The position numbers were made by a program, and so were the translations under genes. From the NCBI RefSeq assembly GCF_900113015.1, contig NZ_FONV01000004.1, forward strand, positions 644,590 through 708,589: DNA of 64,000 nt, written 5' to 3'. Source of the stretch: Actinoplanes philippinensis (lineage in GTDB: Bacteria; Actinomycetota; Actinomycetes; Mycobacteriales; Micromonosporaceae). Each line of letters starts with the position of its first letter. The stretch's first letter is position 1. A model generated the notes under the pieces. The model did no database searches and had not been told where the DNA came from. It saw only the letters and a list, made by a program, of their open reading frames with translations. Below are positions 1-7,615 of this stretch, piece by piece.

Positions 1-812
1 ACTACGACTTCCACTTCTACGGCGCCTCGGAACGATCGCTGGCCGAGATCCGCCGCGCCCAGAACGCGGTCACCCCCAGCCCGATCGTGATCGGCGAGAC
101 CGGCGTCAGCACCTATTCGGGCACCGAGGGCGAACAGGCCGCCTACCTGGCCCGCGTGTTCCGTGCGGCCGGCGTGGCCGGGGTCGGCTCGGTCGCCCCG
201 TGGACCCTCAACGACTTCGCCTCCGGCGCCATCCCGCCCAACTCGGTGGTGTCCACGATGCCCGCCCAGTACAAGTTCGGCCTGTACCGGACCGACACCA
301 GCGCGAAGATCAGCGCCGGCGTCGTCACCGGCGCCTGGACGACCGGCGCCACCCCGAACACCATCCTGAACCTGGGCTTCGAGGCCGCCGCCATCGACTC
401 GCCGTGGCGCAACTACCTGCCCGCCGCCGGCACCGCCGTGATCACCACCGAGCAGCCGCGCACCGGCGCCAGGTCGGCGCGCTTCTCCGGCACCACCCGC
501 AGCGGCAGCAACCTGCCGTCGCTGCTCACCTCCCCGATCACCCCGGTGCAGGGCGGCCAGGCGTGGCACGCCGAGGCGTACGCCCGGGGCGTCAACGCGA
601 CCGGCATCACCGAGATCGCCCTGAGCTGGTTCGACATCAACGGCACGTGGCTGAGCCAGAACACCTCCAACCGCCTCCCAGTGGGCACCACCACCTGGAC
701 GAAGCTGTCGGTCGACGCCACCGCCCCGGCCACCGCCACCAGCGTCCAGCTGCACCTGAAGTCCGGCGACAACACCGGAACCGTCTACTACGACGACGTA
801 GCGATCAACTGA
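1..812 (+). CDS. Secreted clan-A glycoside hydrolase, C-terminal part (5' end outside window)
   Basis: The reading frame is open from the first bases of the window, so the gene starts upstream. The visible part begins with the last strands of a (beta/alpha)8 glycosidase. The segment PIVIGETGVST resembles the strand-7 segment carrying the nucleophile Glu in GH5-like clan GH-A enzymes, and a downstream Trp (APWTLNDF) fits the usual active-site aromatic. From about residue 120 of the visible part follows a beta-rich domain (LNLGFEAAA to VYYDDVAIN) typical of CBM4/9-like carbohydrate-binding modules. Its role is probably hydrolysis of a plant beta-glycan outside the cell. The exact GH family cannot be fixed without the N-terminus. 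It sits directly upstream of a GH6 cellulase in the same direction. Confidence 0.7.
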   Translation, partial: YDFHFYGASERSLAEIRRAQNAVTPSPIVIGETGVSTYSGTEGEQAAYLARVFRAAGVAGVGSVAPWTLNDFASGAIPPNSVVSTMPAQYKFGLYRTDTSAKISAGVVTGAWTTGATPNTILNLGFEAAAIDSPWRNYLPAAGTAVITTEQPRTGARSARFSGTTRSGSNLPSLLTSPITPVQGGQAWHAEAYARGVNATGITEIALSWFDINGTWLSQNTSNRLPVGTTTWTKLSVDATAPATATSVQLHLKSGDNTGTVYYDDVAIN

Positions 813-822
813 CGCGGCCGGT

Positions 823-859
823 CCGTCCCCGCCGCCGGTTGCGATGCGGCGAGGGACGG
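823..859 (+). terminator. Hairpin between glycosidase and GH6 gene
   Basis: CCGTCCC at 823-829 pairs with GGGACGG at 853-859, and GCCGC at 831-835 pairs with GCGGC inside it. It lies 10 bases after the stop codon and has no real T tract, as is common in high-GC actinomycetes. It probably separates the upstream gene from the CebR-controlled GH6 promoter. Confidence 0.5.
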
Positions 860-879
860 TCCCGGAATTTGCAGGAATG

Positions 880-908
880 TTGCAGTGGGACATCGATACC
901 GTTAATTT
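880..908 (+). promoter_or_regulatory. Promoter of GH6 cellulase gene
   Basis: TTGCAG (880-885) and TAATTT (903-908) are separated by 17 bases, a good match to a housekeeping sigma promoter. The CebR-type box begins two bases after the -10 element, so a bound repressor would cover the transcription start. Confidence 0.5.
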
Positions 909-909
909 G

Positions 910-923
910 TGGGAGCGCTCCCA
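910..923. promoter_or_regulatory. CebR-type operator (perfect palindrome)
   Basis: TGGGAGCGCTCCCA is a perfect 14-bp palindrome identical to the box bound by the LacI-family cellobiose repressor CebR in Streptomyces. It overlaps the expected start of transcription of the GH6 gene. No cebR gene lies in this window. Confidence 0.8.
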
Positions 924-948
924 ACACCCATCCCCCAGGAGAGCTCCC

Positions 949-2307
949 ATGGCCCGTTCCCGTGTTGTCGCTGCCGCTGCCGCCTGTGCCACCGTGGCGG
1001 CCGGCAGTGTCCTGATCGTCTCCGGCACCGCGTCCGCCGGGACGATCTCCGGCACCCTCTACCGTGATCCGAGCACCGCTGTCGCCCGCTGGGTCGAATC
1101 CAACTCCGGCGACTCGCGGGCCGCCGTGATCCGCGACAAGATCGCCAGTCAGCCGGCCACCCGCTGGCTGTCGAACTTCAACATCTCGGCCGTCGGCAGC
1201 GAGGTCGCCGGCTACGTCGGCGCGGCCAACGCGGCCGGGCAGATCCCGGCCCTGACCGTCTACGGCATCACCAACCGTGACTGCGGGGGCGCCAGCTCCG
1301 GCGGCGCGCCCGACCTCGGCCAGTATCAGACGTGGATCGGCAACATCGCCCGCAACCTGGGCAACCGGACCGTCGTGATCAACCTGGAGCCCGACTCGAT
1401 CGCGCTGCTCACCTGTCTGAACAGCAGCGAGATCGCGGCCCGCAGCCAGGCGCTGCGCACCGCCACGCAGATACTCAAGGCCGCCAACCCGAACGCGAAG
1501 GTCTACCTGGACGGCGGGCACTCCGCCTGGAACAGCGCCGGTGAGCAGGCGTCCCGGCTCGTCGCGGCGGGGGTCGCCGACGCGGACGGGTTCTACACCA
1601 ACGCCTCCAACTTCCAGCCGACGAGCGCGGAGGCGGCGTACGGACGCTCGATCATCTCCTCGCTCAACGGGCAGGGTGTGAGCGGGAAGCGGCAGGTGAT
1701 CGACACCAGCCGGAACGGCGGCGCCAGCGGTGACTGGTGCGGCGACGACAACACCGACCGGCGGATCGGGCAGTACCCGACCGTGAACACCGGCGACGCC
1801 AACATCGACGGCTACCTGTGGATCAAGCCGCCGGGCGAGGCGGACGGCTGCCGGTACGCCGCGGGATCGTTCCAGCCGGATCTCGCGTACAGCCTGGCGA
1901 GCACCGCTCCGAACCCGCCGTCGTCCTCGCCGGCCTCGTCCCCGTCGTCCCCGTCGTCGTCACCGTCCACCTCGCCCTCGTCGTCCCCGTCACCGTCCGC
2001 GCCGTTCCCCACCGGCGCCTGCGGGGCGACGCTGCGCGCGGTGAGCACATGGAACGGCGGCTACCAGGGTGAGGTCAAGGTGCAGGCCGGCAACGGCACC
2101 CCCAGCGGATGGACGGTCTCCTGGACGCTGCCGGCCGGCTCGTCGATCAGCCAGGTCTGGAACGGCACGCTGACCACCTCGGGTTCGACGGTCAGCGTCC
2201 GTAACGTCTCGTGGAACGGCAACCTGCCCGCCGACGGCTCCACCACCTTCGGGTTCATCGCCACGGGCACGGCCGGGACGCCGGCCCTCACCTGCACCTC
2301 GCCCTGA
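949..2307 (+). CDS. Secreted GH6 cellulase (endoglucanase/cellobiohydrolase) with C-terminal CBM2
   Basis: The 452-residue protein starts at ATG 949, seven bases after AGGAG, and opens with a clean Sec signal (residues 1-30, ending TASA). The GH6 catalytic domain covers about residues 36-310, with the family segments LTVYGITNRDCGG (Asp-bearing) and NLEPDSIALL. A Ser/Pro linker (about 322-350) leads to a C-terminal CBM2 cellulose-binding domain bounded by two cysteines, with conserved Trp residues (WNGGYQGEV, WTVSWTLP). It hydrolyses beta-1,4-glucan by inversion outside the cell. Endo- or exo-action cannot be told from the sequence alone. An upstream in-frame start at 844 exists but would bury the signal peptide, so it was not chosen. 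Regulation is probably by CebR. Confidence 0.93.
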   Translation: MARSRVVAAAAACATVAAGSVLIVSGTASAGTISGTLYRDPSTAVARWVESNSGDSRAAVIRDKIASQPATRWLSNFNISAVGSEVAGYVGAANAAGQIPALTVYGITNRDCGGASSGGAPDLGQYQTWIGNIARNLGNRTVVINLEPDSIALLTCLNSSEIAARSQALRTATQILKAANPNAKVYLDGGHSAWNSAGEQASRLVAAGVADADGFYTNASNFQPTSAEAAYGRSIISSLNGQGVSGKRQVIDTSRNGGASGDWCGDDNTDRRIGQYPTVNTGDANIDGYLWIKPPGEADGCRYAAGSFQPDLAYSLASTAPNPPSSSPASSPSSPSSSPSTSPSSSPSPSAPFPTGACGATLRAVSTWNGGYQGEVKVQAGNGTPSGWTVSWTLPAGSSISQVWNGTLTTSGSTVSVRNVSWNGNLPADGSTTFGFIATGTAGTPALTCTSP

Positions 2308-2312
2308 CGCAC

Positions 2313-2350
2313 CCGGTGACCGCGGCCCGCACCAGGGCCGCGGTCACCGG
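2313..2350. terminator. Bidirectional terminator hairpin between convergent genes
   Basis: CCGGTGACCGCGGCCC (2313-2328) and its exact complement (2335-2350) form a 16-bp perfect stem with a 6-base loop. The right arm contains the stop codon of the leftward reductase gene (2344-2346). Confidence 0.75.
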
Positions 2351-4362
2351 CCGATGTCGAGGGTCACGGCCGACAGCGGACAGCTCACGCAGGTCAGCAC
2401 TGTCCCGTCCGGCTCGGTGGTGGTGACGTCGCCGCCGGTCAGCCGGACGGCGCAGGAGCCGCAGCCGCCGGCGGTGCACGAGTACGGCAGCGGCAGCCCG
2501 GCGGCGAGACCGGCGTCCAGCAGCGTCTGGCCGGGCGCCACCACGGCCGTACCGATGAGGCGGCCGTTGCCGGTCACGGTCAGCTGCTGCGGCTCGGTGG
2601 TGGCGGTGTCCGGGACGCCGTGGAAACGCTCGCTGTGCACCTGCCCGCCGGGCACGCCGAGCCCGGTCAGGACGGTGTGGACGGTGTCCGCCAATCCTTC
2701 GGGACCGCACACGTAGTAGTGGGCGTCCGGCCCGGGCGCCACCCCGGCGACCCACTCGCGGAGGCGTGCCGCACCGATCCGGCCGTCCCTGGCGGTCAGC
2801 ACGTGGGTGACCGACAGCCGATCGGGGTGCTCGGCGGCGAGACGGTCCAGCTCGGCGCCGAAGATCACCTCGGTCTCGTCCCGGCTGCTGTGGAGCAGCG
2901 CGATCCGGCCGCTCTCCGGTCCGGCGAGCCGGGCACGGATCATGCTCATCATCGGGGTGATGCCGCTGCCCGCCGCGACCAGCACGATCTCGGCCGCGGG
3001 CTGCGGATGGAAGGTCCCGGACGGGCCGCGTACGGCAAGCCGGTCCCCCACCCGCAGCCCCCGGTGCGCGTGCGTGGAGAACACGCCGCCGTCGATGCGT
3101 TTGACGGTCACCTCCAGCCGGGTCGCGCCGGGCGCCGAGGAGGCCGAGTAGGCACGCCGGACCGGACGGCCGCCGACCTCGGTGACGAGCGTGAAGAACT
3201 GGCCGGGCCGGAAGTCGAACGGCCGGCCGTCCGCCAGCACGAGCGTGACCGCGCCGGGGGTCTCACGGCGGATCCCGGTGACCCGCACCTCGCGGAGCGC
3301 GCTGTCGGCGTACCCCTCCTTGCGCAGTCCCGAGCGGTACGCCCGGTTCATCACCCGCCGCAGCAGCCGGTCGAGTCCCGGGATCGCGCGGACGGCGGTG
3401 AGCACGAACCGGGGCGCCGTGTTGGCCGCGAGGTGTTCGCCGGCCAGCATCATCAGGTCGGGCGCCTCACCCGGCCGGACGTGCGCGGCGGGCGACCACA
3501 GCCGGGCGCCGGCGACCGCCGTGCCGGTGGTCAGCTCGGCGTGGCCGACGTCGATCAGCAGCGCCGCGTGCGGGGGCGCGCCGCCCAGCTCCAGCCGCCG
3601 CAGAAACGCCGGGTCGGTGGTCACCGTGGCCCGGCCGCGCAGTTGCAGCTCCTCGGGGCGGCCCGGGACCAGCGCGGCCAGCGAGAGCCGGTCGTCGCGC
3701 ATCAGGTTGTGCAGGGCGTCGGCGCGCTTGTTGCCCTTCCGGTCGGCGATCAGCAGCGTACGGCCGTCGAGGATCCGCGCCACCGCGCCCTGGTCGCCGC
3801 GCGGGCTGGTGTCGCTGCCGCCGTCGCCGTCCCAGGTGGAGATCGCGAGGAACGGGGCGGCGGCGAGGAAGGCGGCCAGGCCGGGGTCGCGCAGCGGACC
3901 GTCGCCGGTGACCTCCGGGACCGGCTCGACGGGGCCGGGCGGTTGCCACAGACGCGACCGCAGGACGGCCTGCGCGCAGTGCACGAACGCCTCCTCGACG
4001 CCGACCACGACACCGGCGGTGGCGTCGCCGGTCAGCGAGCCGTTGACCCGCAGGACCTCGCCGACACCCGGGAGCAGGAAGAACATCGAGACCGGCCCGC
4101 GGGCCGCCGGTGGCACGTCGAAGGTGATCCGGGTCGGGGACAGCAGTCGCGCGAACCCGGGCCGGCCGCCGACGAACGTGGTCGTGCTCGTCCCGCCGGC
4201 GTCGCGGTAGCCGAACGCGGCGATCGGGCTGCGGGCCAGCACCGCCCGGCAGCCGTCGTCGAGGGCGCTGATCTGTTTCCTCAGCACCGGCGCGGGCGGC
4301 CGGCCGATGAGCGCGTCGATCTCGTCGGCGGTGGTCAGTGATCTCGCGTTTTCCCAGTTCAC
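2344..4362 (-). CDS. PPOX-like flavin protein fused to ferredoxin-NADP reductase and 2Fe-2S ferredoxin
   Basis: The 672-residue protein joins parts that are usually separate. Residues 1-330 look like pyridoxamine-5'-phosphate-oxidase-type FMN-barrel sequence (HNLMRDDRLSLAALVPG, ELQLRGRATV). About 355-580 is a ferredoxin-reductase fold with an FAD-binding segment (RRAYSASS), a nucleotide-binding segment (VAAGSGITPMMSM) and YYVCGPEG. The end (about 590-672) is a plant-type 2Fe-2S domain with YSCTAGGCGSCAV and a final cysteine in LTCVSC. Such proteins move electrons from NAD(P)H through FAD to the iron-sulfur centre; the substrate of the PPOX part is unknown. The start is GTG 4362, without a clear ribosome site. 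It is divergent from a TetR gene across a shared palindrome and is probably repressed by it. Confidence 0.82.
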   Translation of the reverse strand: MNWENARSLTTADEIDALIGRPPAPVLRKQISALDDGCRAVLARSPIAAFGYRDAGGTSTTTFVGGRPGFARLLSPTRITFDVPPAARGPVSMFFLLPGVGEVLRVNGSLTGDATAGVVVGVEEAFVHCAQAVLRSRLWQPPGPVEPVPEVTGDGPLRDPGLAAFLAAAPFLAISTWDGDGGSDTSPRGDQGAVARILDGRTLLIADRKGNKRADALHNLMRDDRLSLAALVPGRPEELQLRGRATVTTDPAFLRRLELGGAPPHAALLIDVGHAELTTGTAVAGARLWSPAAHVRPGEAPDLMMLAGEHLAANTAPRFVLTAVRAIPGLDRLLRRVMNRAYRSGLRKEGYADSALREVRVTGIRRETPGAVTLVLADGRPFDFRPGQFFTLVTEVGGRPVRRAYSASSAPGATRLEVTVKRIDGGVFSTHAHRGLRVGDRLAVRGPSGTFHPQPAAEIVLVAAGSGITPMMSMIRARLAGPESGRIALLHSSRDETEVIFGAELDRLAAEHPDRLSVTHVLTARDGRIGAARLREWVAGVAPGPDAHYYVCGPEGLADTVHTVLTGLGVPGGQVHSERFHGVPDTATTEPQQLTVTGNGRLIGTAVVAPGQTLLDAGLAAGLPLPYSCTAGGCGSCAVRLTGGDVTTTEPDGTVLTCVSCPLSAVTLDIGR

Positions 4363-4372
4363 CGTATTATTG

Positions 4373-4386
4373 TGAGCAATAGCTCA
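4373..4386. promoter_or_regulatory. Candidate TetR operator
   Basis: TGAGC-AATA-GCTCA is a 5-bp inverted repeat in the 68-bp gap between the reductase start (4362) and the divergent TetR start (4431). Its place suggests joint control of both genes. Confidence 0.5.
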
Positions 4387-4430
4387 AGTATTCTGCTACT
4401 CGCTTTCCGCCACCCCGGGAGGTGTCGCCG

Positions 4431-5048
4431 ATGCCGTCGGCCGACCGCCGTCTTCAGCCACGTCGCAAGCCCCGTCAGGTCCGTGCGGAGCTGACCCGCG
4501 AGCGCATCCTGACCGCGGCTGCTCACGTTTTCACCGAGTACGGGTACGCCGCCGGCACCACCAACCGCATCGCCGAGCGGGCCCGCATCTCGATCGGCTC
4601 GCTGTACCAGTACTTTCCGAACAAGGACGCGATCCTCGCCCAGCTGCTGATCCGCCACATCGACCGCGGCAGGTGGACCGAGGCGGAGCGGCTCGACCTG
4701 TCGCCCGGCACGCTGCGGGAGACGGTGCGGGCGATGGTCCGCGACGCGATCGACAGCCACAGTGAGGACCCGCAGCTGCTGCGCATCATGATCGAGGAGG
4801 CGCCGCAGTCCCGGGAGCTCCTCGACGCCATCGACCGGCACGGCCGGGTCCGGACCGCGCAGATCCGGGACCTGCTCTCCCGGCACCCGGACGTCCGCGT
4901 CGGTGACGTCGGCACGGCCGCCGACCTGATCCTGCTCACCATCGAGATCAACACGCACAAGCTGATGGCCGCCCCCGGCGCGACACCGGTCGAGACCTTC
5001 GCGACCGAACTGGTCGACATGGTGACCCGCTACCTGCGCGGCGACTGA
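4431..5048 (+). CDS. TetR-family transcriptional regulator
   Basis: The protein has 205 residues. An N-terminal helix-turn-helix of the TetR type covers about residues 18-65 (RERILTAAAHVFTEYGYAAGTTNRIAERARISIGSLYQYFPNKDAIL), followed by an all-helical ligand domain with no family I recognise. ATG 4431 was chosen because GGGAGG (4417-4422) lies eight bases before it; the in-frame GTG at 4422 overlaps that site. It probably represses the divergent PPOX/reductase gene and itself through the palindrome at 4373-4386. Confidence 0.9.
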   Translation: MPSADRRLQPRRKPRQVRAELTRERILTAAAHVFTEYGYAAGTTNRIAERARISIGSLYQYFPNKDAILAQLLIRHIDRGRWTEAERLDLSPGTLRETVRAMVRDAIDSHSEDPQLLRIMIEEAPQSRELLDAIDRHGRVRTAQIRDLLSRHPDVRVGDVGTAADLILLTIEINTHKLMAAPGATPVETFATELVDMVTRYLRGD

Positions 5049-5067
5049 GCCCGCCGCGACCGGCCGG

Positions 5068-5754
5068 TCAATCGGCGCCGGCGGGCACCGGCAGCGCCGT
5101 GCCGGGGCGCACCAGGCCGGACTGGTAGGCCGCGACGACGGCCTGGGTACGGTCGCGCAGGCCGAGCTTCATCAGGACGCGGGCGACGTGGGTCTTGATC
5201 GTCGCGTCGCCGACCACCAGGTGCTCGGCGATCTCCCGGTTGGACAGGCCGTGCGCCATCAGCACCAGCACCTCCTGCTCCCGGCTGGTCAGCTTGGCCA
5301 GCACCTCCGGTGACGGCGCGGCCGGCTCGGGGCGGGCGGTCAGGTCGTCGAGCAGGTTCCGGGCGACCGCCGGGTCCAGCCAGGCCTCGCCGCCGGCCAG
5401 CGCTCGGACCGCGGCCACCAGCTCCTGCGGCGCCGCGTCCTTGAGGACGAAACCCGACGCGCCCGCGCGCAGCGCCCCGTAGACCGCCTCGTCGACGTGA
5501 TAGGTGGTGAGGATCAGCACCCGCGCCGCGCTGCCCTCGGCGGTCAGCCGGCGGGTCGCGGCGACACCGTCCATGCCCGGCATCCGCACGTCCATGATCA
5601 CCACGTCGGGCCGGACCGCGCGGGTCAGCTCCACGGCCGCCTCGCCGTCGTCGGCCTCGGCCACCACCTCGACGTCGGGCTCGGCCCGCAGCAGCATGGC
5701 CAGTCCGGCGCGGACCAGCGGTTGGTCGTCGGCGAGAATCACTCGGATCGGCAT
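5068..5754 (-). CDS. NarL/FixJ-type response regulator (last gene of lanthipeptide unit)
   Basis: The 228-residue protein has a receiver domain (about 1-120) with the acidic pair ADDQ near the start, the phosphoacceptor Asp in IMDVRMPGMDG (about residue 54) and the conserved Lys in FVLKDAAP. A LuxR-type helix-turn-helix follows (about 155-215: LTSREQEVLVLMAHGLSNREIA). ATG 5754 follows a GGGGGA sequence. It lies 71 bases after the cognate kinase gene and is probably cotranscribed with the lanthipeptide genes. A large overlapping frame runs through it from 7119, but the receiver domain begins exactly at this ATG. Targets are unknown; its own operon is the natural guess. Confidence 0.92.
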   Translation of the reverse strand: MPIRVILADDQPLVRAGLAMLLRAEPDVEVVAEADDGEAAVELTRAVRPDVVIMDVRMPGMDGVAATRRLTAEGSAARVLILTTYHVDEAVYGALRAGASGFVLKDAAPQELVAAVRALAGGEAWLDPAVARNLLDDLTARPEPAAPSPEVLAKLTSREQEVLVLMAHGLSNREIAEHLVVGDATIKTHVARVLMKLGLRDRTQAVVAAYQSGLVRPGTALPVPAGAD

Positions 5755-5825
5755 CGGTCCCCCGTGGTCGGCGTGGTCGACGCGAACAGCTTCCTGCCAC
5801 CGCTCCGGTGGCCGGTAGAGCGCTG

Positions 5826-7061
5826 TCAGGGATCGGTCACCAACGACGTGACGGGCAGCCGCAGCGACCGCCCGGCCAGCGGCAGTGTCGCCGACACCCG
5901 GAAGCCGCCGCCCGGCCGGTAGCCGGTGGCCAGCGTGCCGCCGACGGTGCGGACCCGCTCGGCGAGCGACGCCAGGCCGTGCCCCGCGGACAGCCCCGCC
6001 ACCCCGGCCGTGGCCGCGGCCTCGCTGTCGACCTGCACGGTCAGCGTGTCCCGCCAGATCAGGCGGACGCCGACGCGGGCGCCGGGGCCGACGTGTTTCA
6101 GCGCGTTGGTGAGGGCCTCCTGCGCCACCCGGAACGCGGTCAGCTCGACGCTCGGATCCACCGGGCCCGCGTCGCCGACGGTGTCCAGGTCGACGCGGAG
6201 ACCCGCCTGGCGCACCGTGTCGAGCAGGGAGTCGAGGCTCGACAGCCGGGGCGACGGCGCCATCGAGTGCGGCGTGCCGCCGGAGGCCTGCAGCACGTCC
6301 AGGAGCCGGCGCAGCTCCGCCATGGCCTGCTGGCCCGCGTCCTGGATGTGCAGCAGCGCCTGCCGTACCCCCGCGAGGTCGTCGTCCGGAAGGCGGGCGG
6401 CGCCGGCCGCCTGCAGCACCATCAGGGTGACCGAGTGCGAGACCACGTCGTGCAGTTCGGCGGCGAGCCGCCGGCGCTCGGCGGCCACCGCGTCCAGCCG
6501 GGCCCGCCGCCGTTCCTCCTGCAGCGCGCGGACGCGTCGCCGCTGCCGGCGGACCAGCGTGCCGACGCCCACCGCCACCGTGTAGACGACGGTGAACATC
6601 AGGATCGTCACCAGGAACTCGCCGACCCGGGCCTCGGGGTACGCCTCGACGCGCACCGAGTCGACGCCGCTGAGCACCGACCGGGTCACCGCCGCCCCGA
6701 GCGCAGCAGCGGTGACCGCCGGACGGCACGTCACCGCGACCGTGTAGAGCGCGACCACCAAGGCGGCGGTGGGCCGGTACTCGTGGAGCAGCAGCCAGAC
6801 CGCGCCCGCGTGCGCCCACACCAGCGCGAAGACCAGCACCGGCGCCCGCCATCGCCACACCAGCAGGCCCACCCCGAGGACCGCGGCGGCGACCTGTGCC
6901 TCGCGGCGCAGTGGCCCGGTGCCGGTGTCGTGGATGATCGCCGTCGAGGCGGTGACCAGGTCGAACAGGCACAACAGTGACAGCAGCGCGGCCTCGCGGG
7001 CGAGCCGGCGGCCGGTGCGGCCACCGGCAGCCGGGCGGTGTGCCGCCGTCGTCGGTGTCAC
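5826..7061 (-). CDS. Sensor histidine kinase, HisKA_3 type
   Basis: The protein has 411 residues from GTG 7061. The N-terminal half has several hydrophobic segments (LLSLLCLFDLVTAS, VAAAVLGVGLLVW, FLVTILMFTVVYTVAVGVG), so it is a membrane sensor. The dimerisation/phosphotransfer motif is ERRRLAAELHDVVSHSVTLM, with His in LHDVVSH. The ATPase part has QEALTNALKH and GHGLASLAERV. The start GTG shares bases with the upstream gene's TGA (GTGA overlap), indicating translational coupling; an in-frame GTG at 7100 would lengthen the overlap. Its signal is unknown. Its place at the end of a lanthipeptide unit suggests that it senses the peptide or envelope stress. Confidence 0.9.
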   Translation of the reverse strand: MTPTTAAHRPAAGGRTGRRLAREAALLSLLCLFDLVTASTAIIHDTGTGPLRREAQVAAAVLGVGLLVWRWRAPVLVFALVWAHAGAVWLLLHEYRPTAALVVALYTVAVTCRPAVTAAALGAAVTRSVLSGVDSVRVEAYPEARVGEFLVTILMFTVVYTVAVGVGTLVRRQRRRVRALQEERRRARLDAVAAERRRLAAELHDVVSHSVTLMVLQAAGAARLPDDDLAGVRQALLHIQDAGQQAMAELRRLLDVLQASGGTPHSMAPSPRLSSLDSLLDTVRQAGLRVDLDTVGDAGPVDPSVELTAFRVAQEALTNALKHVGPGARVGVRLIWRDTLTVQVDSEAAATAGVAGLSAGHGLASLAERVRTVGGTLATGYRPGGGFRVSATLPLAGRSLRLPVTSLVTDP

Positions 7062-7561
7062 TCGGTCGGCGGAGGACAGCCGATGCCGAACATCCGGCAC
7101 AGCCAGGACAGCGGCTCACCCTCCTCGTTCGGCGGGGGCGGCGCGGCGATCGCCGGGGTGGACCCGGGGGCGCCGGTCACGGCCATCCGCTGTGCGGCGC
7201 GGGCCGCGGCGGTCCAGCGGGCGTCGTCAGTGCTCTCCAGGGCGCGCAGCACGTCGGCGACCTCTCGCTGCCCGGCCGACGGCCGTCCGCCGGCGCCGTC
7301 CAGGCGGGCCACCACGAGCTGCCAGTCGCCGCGGGGCAGGACGTCGACGCCCCGCAAGCCGACGGGCCGCACCTCGTCGGCGCCGGGCCGCACGGCGAAC
7401 AGGCGCAGCGGCTCGCCCTCGCTGATGGTGGTGCCGGCCGAGGCCCGCAGCAGCACGTGGCCGTCGTCGACGCTGAGGCCGTGGCCGATGTCGGACCAGC
7501 CGGTCCCGGCGGCCTGTCGTTGCAGGACCAGGACCGGCGACTCGTCGAGGTGGCGGGTCAT
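7058..7561 (-). CDS. Unknown 167-residue protein in the lanthipeptide unit
   Basis: I do not recognise a family. ATG 7561 follows AAGGAG at good spacing. Residues 1-80 look beta-rich, with no signal peptide or membrane segment, and a proline-rich stretch (APPPPNEEGEP) leads to a short end, PLSWLCRMFGIGCPPPTE, that holds the only two cysteines. Near the N-terminus is VLVLQRQ, which resembles the leader motif ILILQ of the precursor peptide in the same unit. It could be an accessory binding protein, an immunity protein or even a second substrate; none is proven. The gene sits between the second exporter gene and the kinase gene, and its stop overlaps the kinase start. Confidence 0.75.
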   Translation of the reverse strand: MTRHLDESPVLVLQRQAAGTGWSDIGHGLSVDDGHVLLRASAGTTISEGEPLRLFAVRPGADEVRPVGLRGVDVLPRGDWQLVVARLDGAGGRPSAGQREVADVLRALESTDDARWTAAARAAQRMAVTGAPGSTPAIAAPPPPNEEGEPLSWLCRMFGIGCPPPTE

Positions 7562-7581
7562 GTCGGAACTCCTTGTGTCGT

Positions 7582-7603
7582 CCGGGCGGCGTCCACCGCC
7601 CGG
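7582..7603 (-). terminator. Intra-operon hairpin
   Basis: CCGGGCGG and CCGCCCGG form an 8-bp perfect stem with a 6-base loop in the 54-bp gap between the second exporter gene and the 167-residue gene. There is no T tract. It may lower expression of the downstream genes or stabilise a processed end. Confidence 0.4.
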
Positions 7604-7615
7604 CTCGGTGGATTG

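Noticed and set aside
844..948. Earlier start of the GH6 gene
   Set aside because: It would place 35 residues before the signal peptide and translate through the CebR box and promoter.
5068..7119. A 683-codon frame reaching from the kinase region into the response regulator
   Set aside because: Only its last 228 codons are coding, starting at ATG 5754; the rest is the antisense-like alternate frame of the kinase gene with Arg/Gly-rich shadow sequence.
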